From Plotosus lineatus (taxonomy: Eukaryota; Chordata; Actinopteri; Siluriformes; Plotosidae), in NCBI GenBank assembly GCA_024760905.1, contig CM045734.1:42614564-42678563 (forward strand): a stretch of DNA of 64,000 nucleotides, written 5' to 3'. Of this stretch, positions 42,326-54,088 are shown in pieces. Position numbers and translations under genes: made by a program. Position 1 is the stretch's first letter. Each line of letters opens with the position of its first letter. Below the pieces are notes generated by a model that searched no databases, had not been told where the DNA came from, and was given only the letters and a program-made list of their open reading frames with translations.

Positions 42326-43119
42326 TGCTGTCTCCTTCCAGTCTGATAGGCATTTTAAAGACTCATCCATATTCCCATAATCCTCTGCAATTTCTCCCCA
42401 CGTGACATACCTTGTGCAACCCTATCTCCTTCCGATGTCGTTAAGGTTATATCAGTTCTTGGCCCCATTTTTGTCATTACTTCCTGTATATTCATACAGA
42501 TTAAACGAAAGTGTCCCGAGGCTTAATGTTATCACTAGAAAGAGACTACTAAAATATCACCACGAATGAGAGCATATTCAGTAGTGATAAGTCATCGTCA
42601 GCATTTTTTCCCCCTAGCCCTTATCTAGGTCTATATATTCAGCAGAGAAATGTGTTGCCAAGCAAGTCGGTATAATTACATCTGTGCTATGGCATCCATG
42701 CTTCATTACAGCATGCATATCTACATATAACTGGCATGAATACACCTCATATCACATTCACTGAACTCGTGCGATCCCACTTATTCACCAAGTCATGTTT
42801 TGATTGAAATATCACTTGGATATTAGTTAAAGCAAATCTGGCAGTTTTAGTGTTTCTATGTAAACATGCTATGAATGGCCAGATTCAAATTTGATCAGAT
42901 TTCGAAATATCAACTTAACAGACATCTTAACACTCAAGACCAGGCTCTTAAGGGTTTGAACACTTTCTTCAAAAATTCTTTTATCCACATTTTTAAAAAA
43001 ATATATATTATTTTTACAAAGAGAGAGCAAAGTGCTATAAAACTATTTTTACTATTGTCTTTTCTCCCTAGGCGGATAAAATAAAATTAGTGTCCCGAGT
43101 CCACAGAAAAATCACCAAA
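42326..43119. other. No recognisable feature
   Basis: About 790 bp of AT-rich sequence. Confidence 0.45.
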
Positions 43120-43157
43120 AATCCATATATATATATATATATATATGTATATATTTT

Positions 43158-43384
43158 GAGGTGCTCCACCAAATGTAGGTGCTTGTCACAAGTGATGTAT
43201 GGTGCTTGTGAGACAAAGCGCGATTTATTTGGACTTCCGATCGTTCAAGTGCGCAATGAATACTTGTTTAGTACTCAACCTTCACTTGCTCACTAGAAAG
43301 ATTGGAAGTCCAGATAAGCCACGCTTTGTCTCACAAGCTCCATACGTCACTTGCGACAAGCACCTACATTTGGTGTAGCGCCTC
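43158..43384. mobile_element. MITE G: near-perfect 85-bp palindrome arms
   Basis: The left arm 43158-43242 (GAGGTGCTCCACCAAATGTA...) pairs with the right arm 43300-43384 (...TACATTTGGTGTAGCGCCTC) with roughly nine mismatches in 85. A 57-bp loop lies between. It is flanked by TA/CA-rich repeats. No coding frame. A foldback-type non-autonomous DNA transposon is the simplest reading. Confidence 0.85.
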
Positions 43385-43401
43385 ATATATACACACACAC
43401 A

Positions 43402-44138
43402 CAGTTAGTCGTCGACTCACCACCTATGCGAGTTATGTCTGATCAACTTTACGACCGCAAAGGTCGTGTAGCATAATTCATGGCAGCGCAGTGCAAGTGT
43501 TGCCTACGACAGTTTTTTGCGCTGCCGGCAGCGCCAGCATCTTAAAAGGCCAAACAGGAGATGATGCAGCTTCACTTTCTAACTGCTCAGAGCTCAGAGC
43601 AAATCTATTCATCTACTTCCAATGCCATGTTACTGTGGTGCGAAGCGGAGAGCCAATCCTTTCTGTATGCGGGCAGGTCCGATACCTTTAAACTCTAATT
43701 TTATTGGACTCACACGCTGCAGTGTTCCCAAGTTTTGGCAATCAGCTGGTCTGCGGGTTGAAGTTTTTCCATGTCTGTCCATTTGTCTTTGCTTGCCAGC
43801 TGTGCTTAGCTTTGTGGAAATGAGCTGATCAAAACGAGGGAAATTTATCTCTTTACTCAGAAACAACATGCACAGTCTATGGCTGTTGTTATAATCCAAT
43901 AAAATTAGAGTTTGAAGGTATCGGACCTGCCCACACACTGGAGTACAGAAAGGATTGGCTCTCCGCTGCGCACCACAGTGACGTGGAATTGAAAATAGAT
44001 GTATAGATTTAAATACATGAGATTAATTCATCTTTTTTTGTTTGGCATGAGTATATTTGGATGGAAAGTCGACATACGACCAAATCACTTTACAACCGGT
44101 CTGTTGGAGCCAAAAGTGGTCGTAAGTCGAAGACTGTC
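43402..44138. mobile_element. MITE H with outer inverted ends and an inner hairpin
   Basis: Outer ends CAGTTAGTCGTCGACTCACC and the complement of GTGGTCGTAAGTCGAAGACTG are imperfect inverted repeats. Inside, 43628-43708 and 43898-43985 form a second inverted repeat (AGCCAATCCTTTCTGTATGC against GTACAGAAAGGATTGGCT). The two could fold as nested hairpins. The ends are of pogo/Tigger style (inference). Confidence 0.7.
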
Positions 44139-44142
44139 TGTG

Positions 44143-44152
<10 letters not shown>

Positions 44153-44204
<52 letters not shown>

Positions 44205-44216
44205 TGTGTGTGTGTG
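44153..44216. repeat. (CA)n then (GT)n foldback microsatellite
   Basis: CA run 44153-44200 followed by GGTGTGTGTGTGTGTG, which is self-complementary. Confidence 0.9.
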
Positions 44217-45574
44217 TTTACAACATAACAAATATAACAAACACTGGTATAAAAAAAAAAACCCTCTCCAACCTGGTAAAGGCCTAATGCAGTCATGTAG
44301 GTGTTAGTCTGTTGTGGGAGTTTCTGTTCTATAAACAGTCAAGGATGCACATTTGGTAAATTGTTTAATTAAAGAGAGTAAAACTTTTTGCTTTCAGCAT
44401 TATGATTAGATCAATATACAGTACGCAATAACTCAATCGTTTTATGAATCATTTAATCCTACTGATGTCGTGTCTCAGCTGGCACTGCGCAAATATGTGG
44501 TACACACGAAACAGCTCAGCTCAGTATAGAAATGCAAAAATTGTATATTGCAAAAGAAAGGAGTACTTTTTATGTACTTCCATGCTTTGTTGGATTTTTC
44601 ATATCGATGATGTATATAATAACTCATTTTCTAGTAATGCGTCGCATGTGTATGTGTGAGACGTATTGCTGTGTTCTGAGGCATTATGTCACATTGACAG
44701 TGCTAACACAAATTAATAGCATCTGGTGTTAAATGTATTGTCAATATTCAGACATTGAACAGTGACTCTATGGAACCTTCAGAATATTCTGGTAGTTAGT
44801 TAATAAACTTGAATAGTAAGGATGTAATGCCACATCTTGACATTGTAATGCAAATATCCAAAGAACATTGTGTCTGTGTGACTCACGTTGGAATTTGAAC
44901 ATAGGAATCAGTACTAAGATGATTATGCATAAAATGCAGTTTAATCAGCAGTCCCAATCTGCACAGCACAACATTAAAACAGTATTTAACAATCACAACG
45001 GTCACGTAATTGTGTTCTTTAAATGGAGCATCATATCGCTAAATTGCAGTGAACAACACATTGCATTATATATAGATACACAGTCACATTATAACAGACA
45101 AAAAAAACTTTTCCGTAGCTTTCCAATGACACCAAAGGCTGTGCAAACTGGCCATGTTAGTTTGCATAGGAGCTTTATTGTTAATTTATTGACCCTTTAG
45201 CAGATATAGTTTAAAATATTAAACCATGATTCATAGCAGTTTAATATTTCAGACTAAAATAATTAAATTGTACATAACTAGATCAGTGCTTTAAGCTCAA
45301 CGAGTGGGCCCAGAGTGGTGGTGTTACTCTCTGTGACAACACCACAGATTGCATAAGTCATGTGACATGCTTGTCATGGCCTTCTGTGTCATTCATTTAT
45401 TCATTTTCTGTGTAGCTTTGATCATTTTTAATTTCATTTCCCAAACAAATTATCATTTATAAGGTTCATAGAAAAGCTGGAGCCCAATCCAACCAACTCT
45501 GGGTAAAAAACAGCGTACATCCTAAACAATTTGTAGGGCCAAAATGCATACACATATTCATATGTTTGAGACAA
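44217..45574. other. No recognisable feature
   Basis: About 1.35 kb, AT-rich. The 110-codon frame at 44868-45200 has no motif and low-complexity composition expected by chance. Confidence 0.45.
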
Positions 45575-45770
45575 AATTGAACAGTTATCCAAAAATGCAT
45601 GTGGGGGGGGTTGTGGGCGGAAAAGGTAGTATCCAGAGGAAGCCCACGCAAGTGGAGGGAAACAAGCTCCACACAAAAACGCCCTCAGTGAGTCCAGAAT
45701 GTGGACCCACAACCTTCTTACTGTGAGACACATGCTAATCACTATACCACATGCCGCTCCACACAATGAA
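45575..45770 (-). mobile_element. SINE C copy 9, antisense
   Basis: AGGAAGCCCACGCAAGTGGA, CAAGCTCCACACAAAAACGC, ACAACCTTCTTACTGTGAGA and CACTATACCACATGCCGC are complement of the core and head. Confidence 0.75.
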
Positions 45771-46131
45771 TTATTTAACTTTACCATATTTATTTTTATT
45801 CAGAATTCATCTTTTTAAAAAAATAAATAAAAAAGCATGATTGGTGTGTTTAATTTATTTGAATGTCATAGTTCATCTTCCTTTTAACAATCATGTCACC
45901 AAATCAACTGTCCAACTACTCTGTCTAAAATTTTTAACAGTACAGTGGTACCTCACCTTACAATAGTCCCAGCAAACGAAAAATCGAGGTTACGAAAAAC
46001 ATTTTCCAAAATTTTTTGTCTCTGTATATGAAACAAGTTCTCCTTACGAAACTCGCCAAACACACCATTCAAACATTCATACGCGCCATTCAAACATTCA
46101 AACAATGCATGAGCTGCTCTCCCATTGACTA

Positions 46132-46698
46132 CCGTGTTTCCCCGATAATAAGACCTACCGCAAAATAAGACCTAGCGTGATTTTTGAGGATGATTTTAAT
46201 GTAAGCCCTACCCTTAAAATAAGCCCTAGTTGAGAGCGGCAGTTTGGTTTTTCCAAGCATTTACCTGACGTCTCTTATCCTTAAAGTTGAGCTTGCAGGC
46301 GCGATTTTATTGTGCTGCTACTGCATAGGCGGTTGGCGACGGCAGAACTTCCCTAATCTCAGCCAATCACATTATGCAACACAAACACTCGTCATTATTG
46401 ATGAGCGTACGCAAAACGAGTCACGTGGAACTTAAAAAGTTGAACTGTGCCACATTGGATAAGAAATCATTTTTCTGGTCATTTTCACCCCAAGACAAGA
46501 TGAGTGCAAGAAAAAGTTATTCAATCGAGTACAAAAAAGGAATAGTGGAGGAATCACAGGGCAAGAACCTTACTGCTTTCTGTAAAGAAAGGAATTTGGA
46601 TCTCCGAATGGTTCGAAAATCCCCCGAAAATAAGCCCTAGTGCCATATTTTGGAGTAAAAATTAATATAAGCCCTGTCTTATTTACGGGGAAACACGG
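46132..46698 (+). mobile_element. MITE F, pogo-type, nested in MITE E
   Basis: CCGTGTTTCCCCGATAATAA and TTTACGGGGAAACACGG are terminal inverted repeats flanked by TA (46130-46131, 46699-46700). The ends extend with AAGACC and AATAAGCCCTA direct motifs. It retains only the first exon-like piece of a transposase (46500-46640) joined to the 3' end, so it is a deletion derivative. Confidence 0.88.
46500..46640 (+). pseudogene. Psq/BrkDBD-type HTH N-terminus of a transposase in MITE F
   Basis: A 46-codon frame starting MSARKSYSIEYKKGIVEESQ, then NLTAFCKERNLDLRMVRK. The pattern (K/R)SY-xEYKxxIV ... A-C-x-x-x-x-L-x-x-x-MVRKW is the DNA-binding helix-turn-helix of one group of pogo/Tigger-like transposases. 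After MVRK the expected W and the rest of the protein are missing, and the frame runs into the terminal repeat and stops. The piece encodes at most a short DNA-binding peptide. Confidence 0.75.
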
Positions 46699-46953
46699 TA
46701 TCTCCAACATCCCGCCTCGCTGGCCTCCCATTGGCTAGGAGGGATGACACAGCTCCCTCCCATTGGCTATTATGGATCTGAATCTCCCATAATGCTTTTT
46801 GTGTAAAGGACAGATTTACTGTTGTTTCATGAGGTTTTTGAGTGTGCTCATTGCTTTATTTTTTACTCAGGCTTTTAACCTTCCATAAACATTTGTAAGA
46901 TCATAACTCTGCTAAGAAGACATGGTCAACACATGTGTGCACACACGTGCATG

Positions 46954-46959
<6 letters not shown>

Positions 46960-47029
<70 letters not shown>
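46960..47029. repeat. (CA)n tract inside MITE E copy 2
   Basis: CA repeat framed by TGTGCACACACGTGCATGCG and CGTGCACACGGCGTGTGATT. The same frame is seen at 63862-63905. Confidence 0.95.
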
Positions 47030-47032
<3 letters not shown>

Positions 47033-47297
47033 ACACGGCGTGTGATTTCCGGTGTGAGTGAAAAGAAGAAGCGGGCTCGTGGCATGCGATTGAGTGATAT
47101 CACAAAGGAATATGGCCAAACCTGTCTACCATCAGTAAAAGGAGGTCTTAAAAGGTATTATTTTATCATTTTTAAAGGGTTTAGGGGGTAGTATTAGGGG
47201 CCTTGGAACAAATCACATGTTTTACATGTAAAATGCGGTTCAATTTATAAAAAAAAGGCTCTGGAACAGATAAATTTTGTAAGGTGAGGTACCACTG

Positions 47298-48427
47298 TAT
47301 ATATAATATTAGCTATGTTAATGTGCTTTGGATTATTGCAATCCAGCTGGTTAGCTAAAAATGGTTATGGCAGAATTGGCAATTATTGGTTTCAAGGTCA
47401 TTTTTGTCCTCTTATTGATGTACAATGTATTATATTGATAGTATTGACCAATTTAAAAGTTGTGGTAAAAAAAAAAAATAAAAAAAAAAAACATGGAAAG
47501 TTGACATGTTTGTGGAATGATTAGTATTTTGTGTGCAAAATTTCTCAGAAAACCACTGTACACTGGGAACACTCCGATCATTACACGTGAAATCTGCTGT
47601 GCAATTGAACTTGGACAAGTCCTGCTTTTGCTCCAATCAAGAATGGTCAAAAATACCGGGATTAGTGTCAGGGGACTGAATCTGCATTTATCACCTAACA
47701 GCATGCGAGAAAAACTGATTCTGTTGTTATTTATTTATTTATTTATTTTCTCTCAAGTTAGTGGTGTTCAGAATTCTCTTGATGCTGCCGAATCAAAACA
47801 TTCAGTACAGCCAGCTGCAGCAATTTCTGACTGGGGATTTAAACAGGCTTTAAAGAAAAAAATAGCTCAATTAGCATCTGCTCCTGTCAGCAAGCCTGCT
47901 GTCTTAATGTGCAAATTCAAATTGTTCCCACAAGTACTTTAGCAAATCCTCTTACTGATATTATACAAGCCCAAAGAATTTGTATAGCTGAATTCACTTC
48001 GGGCAATGCACACTTTGAAAATTTAGTGTGAACTTTACAATTTTGATAATTTTGTATGAGTCAAAATGTTCAACTGTACATTTCCTCTTCTAGCTTCTAG
48101 TATGCATATTCTATTAACGTGTGTTTCGGAACTACTTTGAAAGCTTATTATAAGAAAAAAAAAACAAAAAAAACTAATTAGTCCATCTTTTCATCTTTAC
48201 GCCATATCTAGGTGTTCAGGTGTAAAATATAAAAGGAGCAAACAGATCCCAACCTTCCAGATCGGTCTAATTTGCACTGAGAGTGTTTAAGCTTGAAGTA
48301 AATCAATGATTACAGTTTAGAGTGAACATAATTTCACACAACAGGTTTTGGTTTTTCAGCGTTAGCAAATTATGGCAAGCTTACAAAAGAATTTGTGTTC
48401 TTTTTACACTATTTTTATTTTATGAAC
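47298..48427. other. No recognisable feature
   Basis: About 1.1 kb. The frame 47517-47942 has no known motif. A (TTTA)n of about 20 bp lies near 47728. Confidence 0.45.
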
Positions 48428-48449
48428 ACAGTTGCATGCTGCCTGTTAG

Positions 48450-48801
48450 GGGGGCAGTGGTGGTCTAGTGGTATAGGGTGCTGGATCGCTGATCCAAAGG
48501 TTGGGGGTTCGAGTCCCACTCTCCACAAGGCTGTCACTGTCCCCCCCCCAGTGCAGCTAACTGGGTTATCAAAGGCGGGCTATGTCTGTCACTGTCTATG
48601 GTGAGAGGCATGTAAAAGAACCATTGCTGACTTTCGTAAAGAGTAGCTGCAAAGCCGTCAGCGTGTTTCTGTCCCTTGATAAAAAAGGGTTGTGACAGGA
48701 AGGGCATCCGACGTAAAAACCTCTGCCAAATCAAACGTGCGAATCAGATGATTCACTGTGGCGACTCCCGAGTGAAAGGGAAAAAGCCAAAAGGAAGACA
48801 G
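48450..48801 (+). mobile_element. SINE A copy 12, full length (tail A), 22-bp target duplication
   Basis: Head GGGGCAGTGGTGGTCTAGTG, B-box GGGGGTTCGAGTCCCACTC, core, junction CTGTCCCTTGATAAAAAAGG, LINE-5'-like block ACAGGAAGGGCATCCGACGT, LINE-3'-like block. Exact 22-bp flanks at 48428-48449 and 48802-48823 (the last few bases overlap the CAGA-type tail). Youngest-looking member of the family here, together with 32240. Confidence 0.95.
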
Positions 48802-48901
48802 ACAGTTGCATGCTGCCTGTTAGTGCGCTTACATGTGTGTAGTAGCCTTGTATGAGTGTCCATATATCCGCGGAAATGTTATCAGCTCTTGTCTAGGTCA
48901 T

Positions 48902-49052
48902 TTTCAACCCAACCCAACCCAATCCAATCCACTTTTATTCATAAAACACATTAAAAAAACCAGCACCATTTAACACAACGGTCTGTACAGAATACGTAAA
49001 CATAAAAACATTTAAATACATATAAAAACAATGGACAGATAAATAGAGAAAT
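48902..49052 (-). mobile_element. LINE 3' end, antisense, with (TTGGA/CCCAA)n tail
   Basis: CAACCCAACCCAATCCAATC precedes CACTTTTATTCATAAAACAC and CACAACGGTCTGTACAGAAT, as in antisense 3' ends of L2/Rex-type LINEs in fish. It abuts a truncated SINE A at 49053. Confidence 0.6.
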
Positions 49053-49302
49053 TATCAAAGGCGGGCCATGTCTGTCACTGTCTATGGTGAGAGGCATGTA
49101 AAAGAACCATTGCTGACTTTCGTAAAGAGCAGCTGCAAAGTCGTCAGTGTGTTTCTGTCCCTTGCTAAAAAAAAAGGGTTGTGACAGGAAGGGCATCCGA
49201 CGTAAAAACCTCTGCCAAATCAAACGTGCGAATCAGATGATTCGCTGTGGCGACTCCCGAGTAAAAGGGAAAAAGCCGAAAGGAAGACAGACAGACAGAA
49301 CC
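49053..49302 (+). mobile_element. SINE A copy 13, 5'-truncated (tail A)
   Basis: From ATTATCAAAGGCGGGCCATG to AAGGAAGACAGACAGACAG, nearly identical to copy 12 over the shared part. Confidence 0.92.
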
Positions 49303-49597
49303 TCTAAAACCAAAATAAATGAAAACGGCAGGTCTCAAAGGAAGAGAAAATATTTTTAAAGAAAAGTCATCCCACAATCCCAGAGAAGCAACAGTAAATA
49401 CATGGTCCCCAGTGTTTTTGGCACACTCGGGAGAAGCTGATCAGCCAACCTGGGTGTGCAGGTGTGTCTCGACACTCTTGGTTAGTGTTCACTGAAAATC
49501 TTTTTCAAGTGAAACTGTCACCAGCATCAAGCTATTTCCCTACGAGATAGATTTGTGATAGAGTTTGTTGTTATCTTGTATTATTTAATTTCATTTG

Positions 49598-49905
49598 AAC
49601 TGGTTGGGGGTTCGAGTCCCACTCTCCACAAGGTTGTCACTGTTCTCTGAGTGTAGCTAACTGGGTTATCAAACGCCGGCCATGTCTCTCACTGTCTGTG
49701 GTGAGAGGTTCATGTAAAAGAACCATTACTGACTTTCATAAAGAGTAGCTGCATAGCCATCAGTGTGTCTCTGCCCCTTGCTAAAGGGTTGTGTCAGGAA
49801 GGGCATCTGATATAAAAACCGATACCAAATCAAATGTGTGATGATTTGCTCTGGCCAGCCCTGAGAAAAAAAGGGAACGGCCGAAAAGAAAAGGAAAAGA
49901 AGATT
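49598..49905 (+). mobile_element. SINE A copy 14, head-truncated, tail A variant closer to the LINE end
   Basis: GGTTGGGGGTTCGAGTCCCA to core, then GCTAAAGGGTTGTGTCAGGA, AGGGCATCTGATATAAAAAC, and ends GGGAACGGCCGAAAAGAAAA with GGAAAAGAAGA. It keeps the GGGAACGGCCGAAA form of the LINE end rather than the younger GGGAAAAAGCCGAAA. Confidence 0.88.
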
Positions 49906-49934
49906 ATCATTATAAATACTTTATAATAATATTA

Positions 49935-49990
49935 ATACTACTACTACTACTACTAATAATAATAATAATAATAATGATGATGATGATGAT
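49935..49990. repeat. (CTA)n(AAT)n(GAT)n tract
   Basis: Three adjoining trinucleotide runs following the GAAGAA end of copy 14. Confidence 0.9.
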
Positions 49991-50028
49991 TAATTAATTT
50001 ATTTTTATTTTTATTATTTTTATTATTA

Positions 50029-50305
50029 CAGTGATCCCTCACTACATTTCGCTTTAGTTCCTGCAGCTTCAGTGCATTGCATTTTTTTTTTTTTAATATT
50101 CATCGAAAAATTTTAAAATTAAGGAAAAGTAGGGGAAAGCTTAAGGAAAATGCTGCAAAGCAAGGCCAATTATGCAACAAAACCCCAAACAAATAAAAAC
50201 AAACAAAAAATAAAAAAAATCCAAAACCCCCCAACAAAACTACTTTTTATGTGAGGTGTGCATCTGAATGATACATCTATATGTGTGTGCGTGTCTGGGT
50301 GCACA

Positions 50306-50361
<56 letters not shown>

Positions 50362-50498
50362 TGCAATATGTATTTATTGATGTTATATACACATGTACAT
50401 GTACGTATATGTCAGTTGGGGGGGGGGGTTGATCCTACTTCGAGAAAATCGCAGAGGGTCTCGGTCCCCACTAAACATGAAAAAGTGAGGAATCCCTG
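50029..50498 (+). mobile_element. MITE D copy 5
   Basis: CAGTGATCCCTCACTACATT to GTGAGGAATCCCTG with TA at both sides. Internal (TG)n at 50309-50364 and a G run at 50419-50429. Confidence 0.9.
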
Positions 50499-50654
50499 TA
50501 TATGAAAAAAAAGTTTTGTTTATTGTCAAACAACCACTTTTTCAAATAATGACTTGATAATTGTGCCCTTCTCTGCCCTTCGCTAGTACTTCTAGTTGTT
50601 AAATGTGTATAATTTTCACATTTACTTACCAATGTGGCTGTGAGTGTGTGCACG

Positions 50655-50655
50655 C

Positions 50656-50745
<90 letters not shown>

Positions 50746-50945
50746 AAATTTTATTTACACCTTATGCATTATTTTTGAATGTTTAATTGTTATTATAAGC
50801 ATTTATAGTGTTGAATATGTATTTATTGATATGATATACACATATACGTCTACGTATATCAGTCAGTCTGTCGACCCTACTTCAGGGAAATTCGGCATCC
50901 GCGGAGGGTCTTGGTTCCCATTAACCGTGGACATGAGGGATCACT

Positions 50946-50947
<2 letters not shown>
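50655..50947 (+). mobile_element. MITE D copy 6, right half, led by (TG)n
   Basis: (TG)n 50659-50742 then TTTACACCTTATGCATTATT, TATTTATTGATATGATATAC, GTCTTGGTTCCCATTAACCG and the right end ATGAGGGATCACTG. The left half is absent. Confidence 0.8.
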
Positions 50948-50995
<48 letters not shown>

Positions 50996-50996
50996 G
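50948..50996. repeat. (ATT)n microsatellite
   Basis: Pure ATT starting at the TA flank of MITE D copy 6. Confidence 0.95.
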
Positions 50997-51147
50997 TAAA
51001 CACAGCAAGTATAGAACAGAGACTCTTGAGCATTATAAGAGATAAACATATATCAATATATAGACTCAAGTAAAATACCTGTGTAGAATCCAAGAATCAC
51101 ATTTTTAAAATTTATTTTTTATTATTATCCTTGTCCAATATTAATGT

Positions 51148-51408
51148 CTGTCTGTCTTCCTTTCGGCTTTTTCCATTTTACTCGGGAGTCGCCACAGCGA
51201 ATCAGCTGATTCGCACGTTTGATTTGGCAGAGGTTTTTACATCGGATGCCCTTCCTGTCACAACCCTTTTTAGCAAGGGACAGAAACACGCTGACGACTT
51301 TGCAGCTACTCTTTACGAAAGTCAGCAATGGTTCTTTTACATGCCTCTCACCATAGACAGTGACAGACATGGCCCGCCTTTGATAACCCAGTTAGCTGCA
51401 CTGGGGGT
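51148..51408 (-). mobile_element. SINE A copy 15, antisense, 5'-truncated (tail A)
   Basis: CTGTCTGTCTTCCTTTCGGC to GATAACCCAGTTAGCTGCAC. The 16-bp flanks at 51132-51147 and 51409-51424 differ at one base. Confidence 0.93.
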
Positions 51409-51424
51409 TGTCCAATATTGATGT

Positions 51425-53199
51425 GCGGTTGTAAAAACACAGGATATTTAGGGGTGGTAGTAATGGACCACTATTCGAGGTTTATATAGGCATTATAATT
51501 AAACGTGTTGGTGTAGTTACCCGTGTATAATGTTTTGTGGAACTTTGTGTTCATCTTTCACGCTCTGGTATCCTTAAACTCTGTTATTGCTTGACTTGCA
51601 TACTTGTCTATTTCTTGAGAAACTTTTACCCGCCAATGCTTTTTCGCTTTCTTTCACTGACTTTACATGGTTGCTTGTCACTCATCGCATAATGTAAAGA
51701 TGCCGCTATAGTCTTATTCCTAATAGGGTTTTTTTTCTTTCTTTTTCTTTTTTTAGCAGTGATCTGTGGATGTTTTAGTCATTGTGTGAATTTACCCGTT
51801 ACATCAAATATATAAGCAATCCATAATCGCAGATCTCACAAGTTGCTTCGGTGCTCAGGCTTCAAGAGGAAAAGCTTATGCTAATCCATCACCCAGATTT
51901 CGGCGCACATCTCACATCTGCTGTGCTACAAAAATGTTTAGCACCCATGCTGATGACAGCGTGTCACATTGGCACAGTGCTGGCACAGCCAAGGTATACA
52001 CTGAAGACATTTCATCCATCTTTAAGTTAGGTGCCGAAACCACCTTTGCTCCTTGTTACATTCAACGCAAAACAAATCGCTGAGCTCATGTGAAGTGTAG
52101 AGGTGCACTTAGAATTACTGGGATTGGTTGAGTTTGCTTCTATTCGTTCATTTTTTGAACTATAGTAAGGGGATTTTAACAAGTGCACTAGACCATACAC
52201 TCTCACTTTCTGTCCTCGGATGCTGCCCCCCCCCCCCCTTCCAGACACAGTGTTTTTAATACATTGCATCTAGAATATGAGCTCATTACAAGAGGAAGAA
52301 ATTCGCCACAAATCCAATTTACACAATTTTTTTTTCCTCTTTTTCCTTCCCAAATGTAATCAATCAGCTAAAAGATGTTTTGTTTGATGCTTGGCTCTGT
52401 AATTTATTTTATTTTACTATACAGGAGTTTATTGTTTGTGGCACAGATATTCTCTATTTGCAACCACCGTACATAGCTATAGTGGAGAACTAAAGAAGCA
52501 GACGTTTTTTTGTTTTGTTTTGTTTTTTCCTGTGAAATGTTAAACTCGAAATCCCAGATTGGTGAAGACACAAACCTCAGGAAACCAGCCTCAGCAGAAA
52601 GTGTAGCTGTATAGAACTAACTTGAAGCAAGTGCCTGGCCCTGTCTTTCATCCAGCAACGCTCCAAGAGGGCGAGATAAGATGTAACACAAGATTGTGAA
52701 AAGAAAAGAGCAACAGGATAAAGCAAACAAGAGCCTGATATAGTTTGCATTGTACAAACCAGAACTGAGTTTCTCTCAGGACTCTTCAACACAGAAAGAT
52801 GACTTCTAAAAGATGGCAGTCAACACAAACAGTATTTTTGAAAATACATAAATCTTTCATGTAAAAGCTCAAAAACGATATTTAAATAAAGCTTAAATGA
52901 ACAAGACAGACTAGTCTGTCATGACCAGCTTTGTCAAATGCCCCAAGACTAACCCTGAGCTCCCGTACTTCCTGTGCTCTTGCACATAATATTACAGTTG
53001 AATACAAAATACACTCAGTTTGCTGTGTGTTGTATAGCAGCAGCGTAACAGATTCAGGAGTGTTGCCATAGGTATATTCTGGGGAAGCATTTACTTGCTG
53101 TTTTCGTGAAGAAATGAGGCAAGAAAAAACGGATGTGAAGAGAACGCTCCCGAGTGTGTTTTGGTTGCTATAATGCCAATATAGTGTAGCACATTGGAG
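51425..53199. other. Longest repeat-poor stretch; no gene recognised
   Basis: About 1.8 kb with few simple repeats. A plus-strand frame of about 80 codons (roughly 51833-52083, no ATG at its start) is open but has no family motif. I regard it as chance unless conservation is shown. Confidence 0.45.
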
Positions 53200-53204
53200 T
53201 CGGG

Positions 53205-53511
53205 GTTGGCAAGACTGCTTCACAGCAGGAAGGTTCTGGGTGTGAATCTTAGACTTGGACATTTCTGTGTGGAGTTGTTGTGCATCTTCTCCTAATGCTT
53301 TTGTGGGTTTCCTTCAGGTACTCTGGTTTTCTTGCACATCAATTTAATTGACTTTTACAATTTGCTCCTAAGTGTGGAATTGAGTGTGAATGATTTGTGT
53401 GCATAGCCCCGCGATGGCCTGGTGAGCTGTTCAGGGTGTGCACCACCTTTGCCCAGGTACCAGCCTCCCTGCAGCAATAATTAAGCGGTTTAGCAGCTGA
53501 TTGAGAAAAAT
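53205..53511 (+). mobile_element. SINE C copy 10 with complete tail B
   Basis: Core TTTCTGTGTGGAGTTGTTGT, TGTGGGTTTCCTTCAGGTAC, TCCTAAGTGTGGAATTGAG, then GCGATGGCCTGGTGAGCTGT and CCAGCCTCCCTGCAGCAATA. It shows that tail B belongs to SINE C as well as to part of the SINE A family. Confidence 0.8.

Positions 53512-54088
<577 letters not shown>

Larger units (their letters stand above)
45943..47297 (+). mobile_element. MITE E copy 2, complete, with nested MITE F
   Basis: CAGTGGTACCTCACCTTACA at the left and TAAGGTGAGGTACCACTG at the right are inverted repeats flanked by TA. Internally the segment from 47050 reads VSEKKKRARGMRLSDITKEY in one frame, with the helix-turn-helix continuation damaged by indels. 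It holds a (CA)n at 46960-47029 and, at 46132-46698, a second element. The size without the nested insert is about 790 bp. Confidence 0.85.

Noticed and set aside
44868..45200. A 110-codon frame as a novel gene
   Set aside because: No motif, no splice or promoter context, AT-rich composition and length expected by chance in this much sequence.
46374..46640. An 88-codon protein starting upstream of MSARKSY
   Set aside because: The upstream part is the non-coding 5' leader of MITE F. The family-like start is the ATG at 46500.
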